Assembly: GCF_009208055.1 (NCBI RefSeq)
Contig: NZ_WFKI01000030.1
Location: 1 to 30,987 of the forward strand
Reading direction: 5' to 3'
DNA length: 30,987 nucleotides
Source: Poseidonibacter ostreae
GTDB lineage: Bacteria > Campylobacterota > Campylobacteria > Campylobacterales > Arcobacteraceae
The notes under the pieces were generated by a model. The model saw nothing but the letters and a program-made list of their open reading frames with translations, made no database searches and was not told the DNA's origin. The translations under genes and the position numbers were made by a program. Numbering within the stretch: position 1 is the stretch's first letter; each line of letters starts with the position of its first letter. Positions 22,904 through 30,987 of the stretch are shown here, piece by piece.

Positions 22904-25029
22904 TGACTGAAGAAATACAACAAATATATACAGAGATAAACACATTAGATAATTCATTAATAAAAAATGAAAATAAAGCAAATGAACTTAGAAAGTCTTT
23001 TGAAAAGTTATTAAAGTTAATATTAGGCTATGATCCATCAGAGTCTAAAATAACTTTACATGATATGATAAATGAGTACGCTACTAAACAACAAAAATAC
23101 AATTTACAGTATATTTGTCATAATCTAAGGAAAGATTTAAATCAATGGTCACACGATACACCAAATAAACTTACTGATATTGAATTAAATGATTATATTG
23201 TCAGATATAAAAATATAATACAAGCTATTAGTGGTTTAGACAATATACTAAAAAAAGAAGATATTCAATCATTTTCATTAGAACTACTTACTTTAAATGA
23301 AAAACAAAAAAATGCTATTACGTCACAAAGTAAAATTACCCTAGTAAATGCAGGTCCAGGTACTGGTAAAACACATTTAACTGTAGGAAGAATTTTAAAT
23401 GAGTTAAATACAAATAGTACAAAAAAGATTTTTGGATTATCTTTTACGAATAAAGCATCAGAAGAACTTGGACACAAGATTGATGACAAAATCTTTTTAA
23501 CTAATTTAGCAGATACAAAAGATAATATTTTTACGGGGACTATTCATTCATTTGCCTTGTACTTTATTCAAGAGTATTTTGAATTTAATCAAAAAGAATT
23601 TGAATTTATTATTATTGATGATACTGAACTCCAAGATATAAAAGATGAATTTCAAAATAACACTAATGAAATATCTGATTATCTTAAAGAGAATAAAATT
23701 TTAACATTTGATATGATTATAGACATGTTTTTAAATACAATTAAAAATAATGATAAATTTAAAGACTTTTTATCAAATAAAGTTGATGAAATTATTATAG
23801 ATGAAGCTCAAGATTTAGATAAATTACAATATGAGATACTATATTTACTTTATTCAAATATTAAAAATATAAAATTATTTTTTGTAGGTGATCAAAGACA
23901 AAATATATATGCTTTCAAAGGTGGTTCACTCAATAATATTATGGAGTATTTTAATAATGAAAAAGATTTTAGTTATATAGAACTAGAATATAGTTATAGA
24001 TGTCCACAAAATATTTTATCTTTTGTTAATAAATTCAATTTTAATGACTGCAAGAATCCTTCTCTTTCTAATGCAGTTAATAATAATGGTAATAAACTCA
24101 TTCTAAATGAATTTGAAAACAAAGAAGAAGAAGCTAGTTGGATAGCTAAACAAATAATCACTAAAAAATCAGAAGGTGCAAAATTAAAAGATATAGCAAT
24201 AATTTGGTCAAATACATTTTATTTTCAAGAAATTTTAGAAACTTTTAATAACTACGAAATATCATTTAAAGTATTTGGTGGTCAATATATATTAAGTCCA
24301 TATATTAAGCTTTTAAGGCTTGTAATAAATTTAATAAATACAAACAATAATTATGTACTTAAATCTATTCAAAACTTTTGGATAAATACAGAATTAAATG
24401 GTGAAAATATAGATGATATTTTAGTTCCCCTATCCGATATGGATTTTAGTAAAAAAGAGAGTTATGAAAAATTATATAAAATTTTAAAGTTTATTAAATT
24501 AAAACAATCTATAGAAGTAAGTGTGATTGATATTATCTCTGATTTTATATCTTTGGTGGATAATGAAAGAATGTTTGATGATAAAGTTATAGAAGAGTTT
24601 AGTGCTTTAAAACTAATAATAGAAAATGATTTACTTTTAGATAACTATGATAAATTTAAATTATCATTTTCACCAAATCATCCAGAATTAGGGCAATTTT
24701 ATTCAAGAAGTGATGAGATAGTACAATCTGAATATGAAGATAGTAATGATTTTGTAACGGTCACTACAATTCATTCAGCTAAAGGATTAGAGTGGGATAA
24801 TGTAATTATCCCTGGTATGGCTCAAGATTCATTTCCTAGATGGTTTTCAGATGAAAAAATAAAACAAGAAGAGTTACCAAATGAACTAAAAAAATTTTAT
24901 GTAGCTTGTACACGAGCTAAGACAAATCTATATTTTACAAGACCAAAAAATGTTACTATAAAAAGTAAAAAAAATGGACAATACTATACATTTCCTAGAG
25001 ATGTATCTTTATTTGTGAAAGGTTTATAG
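22903..25029 (+). CDS. UvrD/Rep-like superfamily 1 DNA helicase
   Basis: 708 residues with all SF1A helicase motifs: a Q-motif (LNEKQKNAI), Walker A AGPGTGKT at 150-157, motif Ia (FTNKASEEL), Walker B IIDEAQDLD with D300-E301, motif III (GDQRQNIYAFKGG, from 329), motif IV (SYRCPQNI), motif V (TTIHSAKGLEWD, H624) and motif VI (FYVACTRAKTNLYF). These enzymes move 3'-5' on DNA using ATP. The first 130 residues form an extra helical domain not typical of UvrD. The gene overlaps the upstream broken gene by one base and is followed by an exonuclease gene, so they may act together in DNA processing or defence. Length matches the family. Confidence 0.92.
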   Translation: MTEEIQQIYTEINTLDNSLIKNENKANELRKSFEKLLKLILGYDPSESKITLHDMINEYATKQQKYNLQYICHNLRKDLNQWSHDTPNKLTDIELNDYIVRYKNIIQAISGLDNILKKEDIQSFSLELLTLNEKQKNAITSQSKITLVNAGPGTGKTHLTVGRILNELNTNSTKKIFGLSFTNKASEELGHKIDDKIFLTNLADTKDNIFTGTIHSFALYFIQEYFEFNQKEFEFIIIDDTELQDIKDEFQNNTNEISDYLKENKILTFDMIIDMFLNTIKNNDKFKDFLSNKVDEIIIDEAQDLDKLQYEILYLLYSNIKNIKLFFVGDQRQNIYAFKGGSLNNIMEYFNNEKDFSYIELEYSYRCPQNILSFVNKFNFNDCKNPSLSNAVNNNGNKLILNEFENKEEEASWIAKQIITKKSEGAKLKDIAIIWSNTFYFQEILETFNNYEISFKVFGGQYILSPYIKLLRLVINLINTNNNYVLKSIQNFWINTELNGENIDDILVPLSDMDFSKKESYEKLYKILKFIKLKQSIEVSVIDIISDFISLVDNERMFDDKVIEEFSALKLIIENDLLLDNYDKFKLSFSPNHPELGQFYSRSDEIVQSEYEDSNDFVTVTTIHSAKGLEWDNVIIPGMAQDSFPRWFSDEKIKQEELPNELKKFYVACTRAKTNLYFTRPKNVTIKSKKNGQYYTFPRDVSLFVKGL

Positions 25030-25077
25030 AAAATGGAAAGAGATGAACATATATATGTTTATTTGTCTGATTTAGGG

Positions 25078-25107
25078 TTGACACATTAATATGAATCATC
25101 ATATTAT
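25078..25107 (+). promoter_or_regulatory. Sigma-70-like promoter for the exonuclease gene
   Basis: TTGACA (25078-25083) and TATTAT (25102-25107) are separated by 18 bp and lie 61 bp before the exonuclease ATG at 25168. A short frame (25033-25089) overlaps it and is probably not a gene. Confidence 0.45.
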
Positions 25108-25167
25108 TATGAAATAAACTAATATGTAGATATTACTATTCAAAAACAATACAAAATAGAGGAAAAT

Positions 25168-26025
25168 ATGAATAAACTTATAATATTCGATACTGAAACA
25201 ACAGGGTTAAGTGAGGAAGATAAAATAATACAAGTAGGTGCAATAATATCTGAACTTGGAAATAACGAGCATATAGAGAAATATGATGAATTATGTTCAA
25301 CTGAGATACCTATAAAAATAGAAGCTATGTCTGTACATGGTATTAGGCAAGTAGATATAGATAATAAACCTTTATATAGAGATACTAGCTTTAAAAAAAC
25401 GATTGATGCTTTAAATAGTAATGAAAACTATTTAATTGCACATAATTTAGATTTTGATTTAAATATGCTTACAAAAGAAGGATTTATAAATCAATACAAA
25501 CTTATAGATACTTTACAATGTGCAAAACATCTGTATGAGATAGGTGATGATATAAATGGATATAAAGTACCAAATCATAAACTACAAACATTTAGATATA
25601 TGTTATTAACTCAAGAGGATGAAGAAAAAGAAGCTGAAAAATATGGTGTAGAAATAAAAGCACATGATGCTATTGGTGATGTTGTAATATTAAAATTATT
25701 TTTATTAAAATTGTATTTTAGAGTGAAAGAAAAATTTAATATAAGTAACTCTATAGAAATATTTGACAAAATGGCAGAATTAACTAAACTACCTGTAGAA
25801 GTTAAAATTATTAATTTTGGTAAGCACAATGGCAAAACACTAGTAGAGATAGAATCAATAGATCCGGGTTGGATTGATTGGTTGCATAGAGAACAACAAA
25901 AACAAAAAGATAGTAATGATAGTAAATTTAACAAAGATTTATTTTATACATTAGATAAGTTAAGACAAAATAGAGATATCAATTTAGCAAATAATGGATA
26001 TGATTCAAGTGGAATCAAATTTTAG
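25168..26025 (+). CDS. DEDDh 3'-5' exonuclease with C-terminal accessory domain (ExoX-like)
   Basis: 285 residues. Exo I is FDTETTG (D8, E10), Exo II is HNLDFDLNML (D95 or D97), and Exo III is HDAIGDVV (H166, D171), the full DEDDh set of DnaQ-type 3'-5' exonucleases. Residues about 212-262 (INFGKHNGKTLVEIESIDPGWIDWL) match the small C-terminal module (DUF3820-like) of ExoX-type proteins. It would digest DNA or RNA from the 3' end using two metal ions. It follows the helicase by 138 bp with its own likely promoter, and precedes a 58-residue gene. Confidence 0.9.
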   Translation: MNKLIIFDTETTGLSEEDKIIQVGAIISELGNNEHIEKYDELCSTEIPIKIEAMSVHGIRQVDIDNKPLYRDTSFKKTIDALNSNENYLIAHNLDFDLNMLTKEGFINQYKLIDTLQCAKHLYEIGDDINGYKVPNHKLQTFRYMLLTQEDEEKEAEKYGVEIKAHDAIGDVVILKLFLLKLYFRVKEKFNISNSIEIFDKMAELTKLPVEVKIINFGKHNGKTLVEIESIDPGWIDWLHREQQKQKDSNDSKFNKDLFYTLDKLRQNRDINLANNGYDSSGIKF

Positions 26026-26036
26026 GAGATTAAATA

Positions 26037-26213
26037 ATGAGAGATACAAATACAAAACCAAATGAACCTTTTAATCCAGAACAAGAGAAAATAGAATATG
26101 AAGAATATAAACTTAAAGAAAATGATGTTGAATATAAGGGCGAGCAAGTTCAACTTAATTATAAAAAAAACACTCTAAATTCTGATAATACCAAAAAAAT
26201 GCCAAGAAAATAA
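26037..26213 (+). CDS. 58-residue acidic-basic small protein
   Basis: A small gene with a good ribosome site (AGGAG, eight bases before the ATG), 11 bp after the exonuclease stop, so it shares its transcript. The product is highly polar (MRDTNTKPNEPFNPEQEK, then a KKNTLNSDNTKK tail), without a hydrophobic core, and is probably disordered. Function unknown. Confidence 0.6.
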   Translation: MRDTNTKPNEPFNPEQEKIEYEEYKLKENDVEYKGEQVQLNYKKNTLNSDNTKKMPRK

Positions 26214-26226
26214 TATTCAAATTGAT

Positions 26227-26880
26227 ATGTCTAAAAAATATAATCTATATAAAGTTTTATACTTAAATACTATGGTTTTATTTTAAGCTCATCATTTTTA
26301 TACTTATCATTACTTGGAGTACTGTATGATATTTTATATTATAAAAATTTAAATATTAATATCTTAAATTATTCAAATACAGAAGATTTTATTTTTAGTT
26401 GGTTAAGAAATGATAGTGGTTTATATTTCGCATTTGTATTAATTATAATTATATTATTGTATTACATAGCACATATTAGTAAAATTACAAAAAGGGTTAA
26501 AAATATAAAGTTAACTTCTTTTTTAGAGACTATTCTAGATAAGCCTATTATTACAATATTGTTACTAACCTTTGTTTTTACATTGCAATCTGCACATATA
26601 GATTCAATAAGTTTAAAAAATGATTATTAAGAATTTCATTATAATTTAATACTAAATAATGCTCAAGATAAGAATAATTATATATTAGTAGCATCAAGAA
26701 GTAATTATTAGATATATATAAAATAAAGAGATTTTAATACTTCCTATTAATAATATTGTTTCAATACAAAAAGTCAGAAATAAAACTTCTAAAGATATCC
26801 GTGATTAGGACTGGAAACTATTTTTAGAAACACCTATATTAAAAAGTATTAAATTATTGATGAATAAAAGTAGAACACTT
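26227..26880 (+). pseudogene. Broken membrane-protein gene
   Basis: The frame starts MSKKYNLYKVLYLN at 26227 and stops at 26284. It then continues in another frame (SSSFLYLSLLGVLYDILYY) to a stop at 26628-26630. Two or three membrane helices are visible (FLYLSLLGVLYDI, FAFVLIIIILLYYIA, IITILLLTFVFTL). After that, short stretches such as NAQDKNNYILVASRSNY and DWKLFLETPILKSIKLL are still recognisable between stops. Frameshift plus several stops show a gene in advanced decay. Family unknown. Confidence 0.65.
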
Positions 26881-27350
26881 TATGAAGATATCTCCAGATA
26901 ACCAAGATTGATATGAGAACTAATCTAATAAAAAAGGTGAATGTAAAATAAAACTAAATAAAGACTAATATGATACTACATTTTCTATTTTTTAATGTTA
27001 AGGATGGATACTTTTTTAGCTGTAAATGAAGATAAAGAGATGATATGCAATAACTTTTACCAAGTATAACTAATGCTAAAAAATAAATCTAATTACAATA
27101 TGACTATATTAAACCATACAATACCTATATTTAATAATAAAGAAGACTACAGTTAAATTTGAAAAAGAACATAATAAATTTTAAAAATAATTATATAAGT
27201 AGGACTAAACAATGTTACACAGAAAGAATAAGATGAAACATCTCCATATAAAAAAGAAATGAGACAAATGGAAGAAGTTTTGGTAATAGTCTATGTAATT
27301 TAAATATAATGAAAAGATAGAATAAGAGGTAGAAATTAATAATTTTAATA

Positions 27351-27365
27351 GGACAAAATATGTCC
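27351..27365. promoter_or_regulatory. Palindrome GGACAAAATATGTCC, likely operator
   Basis: GGACA and TGTCC arms around AAATA lie 56 bp before the WYL regulator ATG, the usual place for an autoregulatory site. A near copy of its left part (AGGACAAGATATG, 22705-22717) lies upstream of the helicase operon. Confidence 0.4.
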
Positions 27366-27420
27366 ATCTCTTAATATATACTTCTGTAATATAAAAAACA
27401 AAACCTCAAAAAGGTAATAA

Positions 27421-28428
27421 ATGGAATCAAATCAAACAACAAGAGTATTAGACCTTTTAAAAAGATTTAACAACAATGAAACAGTATGTATCGATAAAAT
27501 TATAGAAGAAGCATCTTGTGATGCTCAAGATCATATTCCAAATATATGGCTAAACTCTAAAAACAAACCAGTAGCTGATAAAACTATTAGAAGAGTTTTA
27601 GATGTTCTAAAACCATACTTTAACTTTGAACTAATTCGTGGTGGTAAAGGTGAGAAAGGTTGCTATAAAGCAGTAACAAAACAAGCCTTTGACAATTTTA
27701 TGAATCCTGAAACCTTGTCACTTATGGCACTTACTTTTAGCATGGCTAGCAAAAGTGAACTTTTTGAGAATTTTGATTTAGATGATAATGATAGAAAAAT
27801 TATTGAAAAAGAGTTGAAAAATGTAAGTAAAGTCTATGAATTTAAAAATAAACCATTTGAAACAACAAAATCTGATAAAAATATTTTGAAAGTTTTAGAG
27901 CATAGTATAAAGTTTGGTAAATGTATTATTATTGAATATCCAGAAGATGGAAATATGATTAAAATAGAAGTTAAACCATATAGAATAGTTTTTATGAATG
28001 AAAATTTCTATTTAGCTTGTGAAGTTGAACATGAAGATTATATGTTAACTATGTATAGAATATCTAAAATAAATACAATAGAAGAGACAAAAAGAACTTT
28101 TCAAAAAAATAGAGAATTAAGTGAATTTATAAAAGATATTCAAACACCATTTGCCGCTTATGTACCTGATTATAAAAAATTTTTAAAAGATGTTTTACTT
28201 GAAGTAGATAGTAGCAAAGCAAGTTTCTTTAAAGCAAAAAAGCACCTAAAATCTCAAGACATTATTGAAGAAAAAGAAAATGGCAATATCATTGTTAACT
28301 TCAAAGTTACACAAGAGAGGGAAGTAGAATCACTCATAAAAAGTTGGTTGCCATATATAAAAGTAATAAAACCAATCTCATTAAAAGAGAAAATTAAAAA
28401 TGAATTAAAGGAATACCTAAAACAATGA
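27421..28428 (+). CDS. WYL-domain transcriptional regulator
   Basis: 335 residues. The N-terminal region (about 5-90) is a winged-helix-like DNA-binding part. Residues about 160-225 (IIEYPEDGNMIKIEVKPYRIV, then ENFYLACEVE and MYRISKI) form the WYL domain, with FYL in place of WYL. The C-terminus (about 260-335) is the usual WCX extension. WYL proteins sense nucleic acid or nucleotide ligands and often control phage-defence operons (CapW, BrxR). It overlaps the protease gene by 4 bp (ATGA) and probably controls this operon. Confidence 0.9.
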   Translation: MESNQTTRVLDLLKRFNNNETVCIDKIIEEASCDAQDHIPNIWLNSKNKPVADKTIRRVLDVLKPYFNFELIRGGKGEKGCYKAVTKQAFDNFMNPETLSLMALTFSMASKSELFENFDLDDNDRKIIEKELKNVSKVYEFKNKPFETTKSDKNILKVLEHSIKFGKCIIIEYPEDGNMIKIEVKPYRIVFMNENFYLACEVEHEDYMLTMYRISKINTIEETKRTFQKNRELSEFIKDIQTPFAAYVPDYKKFLKDVLLEVDSSKASFFKAKKHLKSQDIIEEKENGNIIVNFKVTQEREVESLIKSWLPYIKVIKPISLKEKIKNELKEYLKQ

Positions 28429-29825
28429 GAACGTTAATAATTTTATTCCTAACAGCAGTAATAGCCCTATCATCAAATTTACCAACAAACTCTATAGTTA
28501 AACTTCATACATCAGCTTCAAGTTCAAACTATAAATACCCTTGGCAAACAAGTAAAATACTAAGATATACAGGTTCAGGTGCGATAATTGATGGTAATAA
28601 AATATTAACATCAGCACATGTTGTAAGTGGAGCTAGATTTTTGGAAGTCCAAAAAGAGAATAATCCTAAGAAATATATTGCAAATGTGAAATATATATCT
28701 CATCAAGCAGATTTAGCAATTGTAGAAGTTGAAGATAAAACATTTTTTGATGATACAAAACCTTTAAAATTTAATTCAAAAGTAAAACCTAGAGATGAAG
28801 TTACAGTATTAGGCTATCCAGTAGGTGGTCAAACTATTTCAACTACAACGGGTATTATTTCAAGAATTGAATATATTAGCTATGTATGGAGTAGTGAATA
28901 TCTTTTAGCAATTCAAGTTGATGCAGCGATTAATAGTGGGAATAGTGGTGGTCCCGCAATTGATAAAGATGGTAATATTATAGGTATTGCTATGATGACT
29001 TTAAAAAATACTAATAATATCTCTTATATTGTTCCCTCTATTATTATAAATACATTTTTAAAAGATATTGAAGATGGAAACGTTGATGGTTTTGGAGAAG
29101 ATGGATTATCAATTAATTATATTAGAAACGATAGTGTTAAAGAATACTATGGATTAAAAGATGATAAAGGTGTTTTAATCACAAAATTAGAATATGGAGT
29201 AAAGAACTTCAAAGAAAACGATATTTTACTTGAAATTGATGGAAAAACAATAGCAAATGATGGAACTATTGATTCACAATTTGGAAGAGTAAATACTACA
29301 CTACTTATGCATGAAAAACAAATAGGTGATACTATTGAAGTAAAAGTACTAAGAGATAAAAAGATTATCTCATTTACGCATACTATAAAAAGATTATCTC
29401 CTCTTATAAAAAAAGAATTTGCAAAAGAAGCTAGATATTTTATATTTGGTGGATTAGCATTTACTCCACTTACAAAAAACTATATGTCTGCTATATCAAA
29501 TAAAGCAAGTGGAATTGATATGCTTTTTTATAATAAGGGTAAAACAAAAGAGTTTACAGAAGCAGTTATTTGGATGCAAGATATATTTCCTCATAAAGTA
29601 AATAGAGGATATAGATCTGCTGCTTATGTTGTTAATACTGTAAATAATATAAAAGTTAAGAACTTTAATCATTTCATATCTTTGATTGATAATCTAAATA
29701 CTAAGTTTGTAGTAATAGAGACTATTGAGAAACAAAAAGTCATTTTAAATGTAAAAGATGCAAGAGATAGTTTTAATGATTTAAAGAAAATATATTATTT
29801 GAATAGTGATAGGAGAATAAAATGA
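28425..29825 (+). CDS. HtrA/DegP-like periplasmic serine protease
   Basis: 466 residues. A signal peptide (RTLIILFLTAVIALSS) directs export. The trypsin-like domain shows the catalytic triad H65 (TSAHVVSG), D96 (ADLAIVEV) and S174 (INSGNSGGPA). A PDZ-like domain follows at about 225-305 (GVLITKLEYG, NDILLEIDGK), and a second, weaker one may lie near the C-terminus (HFISLIDNLN). Such proteases degrade or sense misfolded envelope proteins. Being co-transcribed, with 4-bp overlaps, with a WYL regulator and an LRR protein is unusual for HtrA. It is probably a specialised paralogue rather than the housekeeping DegP. Confidence 0.88.
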   Translation: MRTLIILFLTAVIALSSNLPTNSIVKLHTSASSSNYKYPWQTSKILRYTGSGAIIDGNKILTSAHVVSGARFLEVQKENNPKKYIANVKYISHQADLAIVEVEDKTFFDDTKPLKFNSKVKPRDEVTVLGYPVGGQTISTTTGIISRIEYISYVWSSEYLLAIQVDAAINSGNSGGPAIDKDGNIIGIAMMTLKNTNNISYIVPSIIINTFLKDIEDGNVDGFGEDGLSINYIRNDSVKEYYGLKDDKGVLITKLEYGVKNFKENDILLEIDGKTIANDGTIDSQFGRVNTTLLMHEKQIGDTIEVKVLRDKKIISFTHTIKRLSPLIKKEFAKEARYFIFGGLAFTPLTKNYMSAISNKASGIDMLFYNKGKTKEFTEAVIWMQDIFPHKVNRGYRSAAYVVNTVNNIKVKNFNHFISLIDNLNTKFVVIETIEKQKVILNVKDARDSFNDLKKIYYLNSDRRIK

Positions 29826-30823
29826 AAAGTGATCATTTAATAGATAATTCAAACGATTTAAATTGGTTTGAAGATATTTGTAAATGGGCTAATAAATATG
29901 ATTTAGATCATGAAGAGTTTCCAAGAGATAAAACCTTACTAGAAAATATGATTCAACTTGAAATTTGCAATGAAAACATAATTGAAATTCCACCCCAAAT
30001 AGAACATTTATCAAAACTACTTGTGCTTATGACTTGCGATAACAATATAAAAGAGATACCTAAAGAGCTTTTTAATTTAAAATCACTATGTATGGTGAGT
30101 TTTTCAAATAACAAAATATCAAAAATTCCCGATGAGATAGAGCATGTAAATATATTCTATTTAGATATATCAAATAATCCAATCGAAGAACTACCACTAG
30201 TAATCTATAAGAAAAAAAGAATAAGTACTTTATTTTTACACAATACAAATATAGATGCTATCCCAGAAGATATTTGCCAACTTAAGAATTTAACTACCTT
30301 AACATTTGATGATAAACATCTATCATCTATAGCTAAATATTTAACATTTTTTCCAGATATTGACTCTATAGATCTTACTCATAGTAATTATGAGATAACA
30401 TCAAAATTGATACAAAATCTAGGATTAAAACAAAATACCAAAGAGTGGCTAGAAAAAGAAGATAAAAAAATAAATGGTGCAATCAAAATATTTCAAGAGA
30501 CTAATTTTACTCCTGAAGATGATATGGAGAGTATGGTTGAATATGGTTTATCTGTTGTAAATGTAGAGCCAGAAAAAGCTTTGAGAATCTACTATGACGC
30601 TATGGAACTCTATAAAGAAAATAATGAGGAATATCCACTTCCTGATAAAATTATAGATTTAAGTATAGCTATAATTTTAAATACTGCAAAATCAGATATA
30701 CAATACGCTATAAATCTTCTTGATATTCTAGAGATAGAATTTAAGATAGAGACAATTGATAAGCTTATTGCAAAAACAGATGATGAAAAGTTTAAGAGTG
30801 TTTTAGAAAGAATGAGAGAATGA
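29822..30823 (+). CDS. Leucine-rich-repeat protein, cytoplasmic
   Basis: 333 residues without a signal peptide. Residues about 40-185 hold roughly six leucine-rich repeats of the bacterial LxxLxLxxNxIxxIP type (for example LLVLMTCDNNIKEIPKEL, MVSFSNNKISKIPDEI, FYLDISNNPIEELP). The C-terminal 130 residues are helical (NFTPEDDMESMVEYG onward). LRRs bind proteins. It has a strong ribosome site (TAGGAGAATAAA) and overlaps the protease stop by 4 bp. The partner is unknown; the cellular side differs from that of the exported protease. Confidence 0.87.
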   Translation: MKSDHLIDNSNDLNWFEDICKWANKYDLDHEEFPRDKTLLENMIQLEICNENIIEIPPQIEHLSKLLVLMTCDNNIKEIPKELFNLKSLCMVSFSNNKISKIPDEIEHVNIFYLDISNNPIEELPLVIYKKKRISTLFLHNTNIDAIPEDICQLKNLTTLTFDDKHLSSIAKYLTFFPDIDSIDLTHSNYEITSKLIQNLGLKQNTKEWLEKEDKKINGAIKIFQETNFTPEDDMESMVEYGLSVVNVEPEKALRIYYDAMELYKENNEEYPLPDKIIDLSIAIILNTAKSDIQYAINLLDILEIEFKIETIDKLIAKTDDEKFKSVLERMRE

Positions 30824-30940
30824 GAAAAATAGAGAGAATCCTATCTCTAATAGAGTATATATATAAAGTTTAGTTTTCTCAATAGAACAAGAAGAGTCCA
30901 AAGAGAAGTTATAGATGCTTTAATATATATGATATGGTTA
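30820..30940 (+). pseudogene. Possible broken small gene after the LRR gene
   Basis: An ATG overlapping the LRR stop opens a 17-codon frame (MRKIERILSLIEYIYKV), and another frame continues as RTRRVQREVIDALIYMIWLP before a stop. The pieces resemble the start of a helix-turn-helix regulator with a frameshift. Evidence is weak. Nothing else is seen up to the window end. Confidence 0.25.
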
Positions 30941-30987
30941 CCCTAATTAGGACACCAAATTCAGAGCAGTCTATTCCTTAACCTCTT

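Larger units (their letters stand above)
26214..27420. other. 1.2-kb decayed region
   Basis: No intact gene. 26227-26880 is a broken membrane-protein gene (separate entry). From 26881 to 27340 only short frames with many stops remain, for example one with LAVNEDKEMICNNFYQ near 27017, which may be leftovers of other genes. The last 70 bp hold the palindrome and promoter region of the WYL gene. Confidence 0.6.

Noticed and set aside
25033..25089. 18-residue peptide upstream of the exonuclease
   Set aside because: Too short, weak ribosome site, and it overlaps the likely promoter.
1..30987. CRISPR array
   Set aside because: No regularly spaced repeats of 23-40 bp were found; the only array-like feature is the 8-bp AGTTTACA cluster.

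Overview
The window is very AT-rich (clearly below 30% GC by eye), with A/T-ending codons, short gaps and no rRNA or intact tRNA. Base composition, small overlapping genes and family content fit an accessory region of a Campylobacterota chromosome or large element, most likely an Arcobacter-like genus. The genus is inference; no housekeeping marker is present.

Left part (1-8.6 kb). A 20-bp sequence at 87-106 matches the 3' end of a minus-strand tRNA-Ala or tmRNA gene with no gene body behind it, so it looks like an attachment site. Then come a HepT toxin with two tandem MntA-type nucleotidyltransferases, a remnant of an AlpA regulator, an unknown 336-residue protein, a cluster of palindromes, a small excisionase-like gene without a normal start codon, three unknown genes in a row, and a minus-strand tyrosine recombinase facing an array of AGTTTACA repeats. 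A CoiA-like nuclease and an operon of three small membrane proteins follow.

Middle (8.6-19.1 kb). This is the main result. A periplasmic endonuclease I gene (endA) is split: codons 1-84 lie at 9124-9375 and the remaining codons at 18650-19090. The two breakpoints share the 7 bp TAGAGTG, and rejoining them gives a 230-residue EndA, the family length. Between them lies a mobile element of about 9.27 kb. It encodes its own divergent EndA (cut short by an amber codon), three consecutive tyrosine-recombinase-like proteins (the second lacking catalytic residues), a 125-residue coiled-coil protein, and two cargo genes: a DUF4238 protein and a 583-residue unknown with a HEPN-like RX4H motif. ATGGACA motifs sit near both ends. 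The layout recalls Tn554-type TnpABC and gamma-mobile-trio elements, but with endA as target and an apparently target-resistant endA copy on board.

Right part (19.1-31 kb). A ribbon-helix-helix/winged-helix regulator is followed by a five-gene minus-strand operon of small, membrane and secreted unknowns, then divergently by a frameshifted small gene coupled to a UvrD-like helicase, a DEDDh exonuclease and a 58-residue protein. About 1.2 kb of decayed sequence follows. The window ends with a tightly overlapping operon of a WYL regulator, an HtrA-like periplasmic serine protease and a leucine-rich-repeat protein.

Overall this is a layered mobile/defence region: toxin-antitoxin, several recombinases, nucleases, HEPN and WYL proteins, and many decaying genes.
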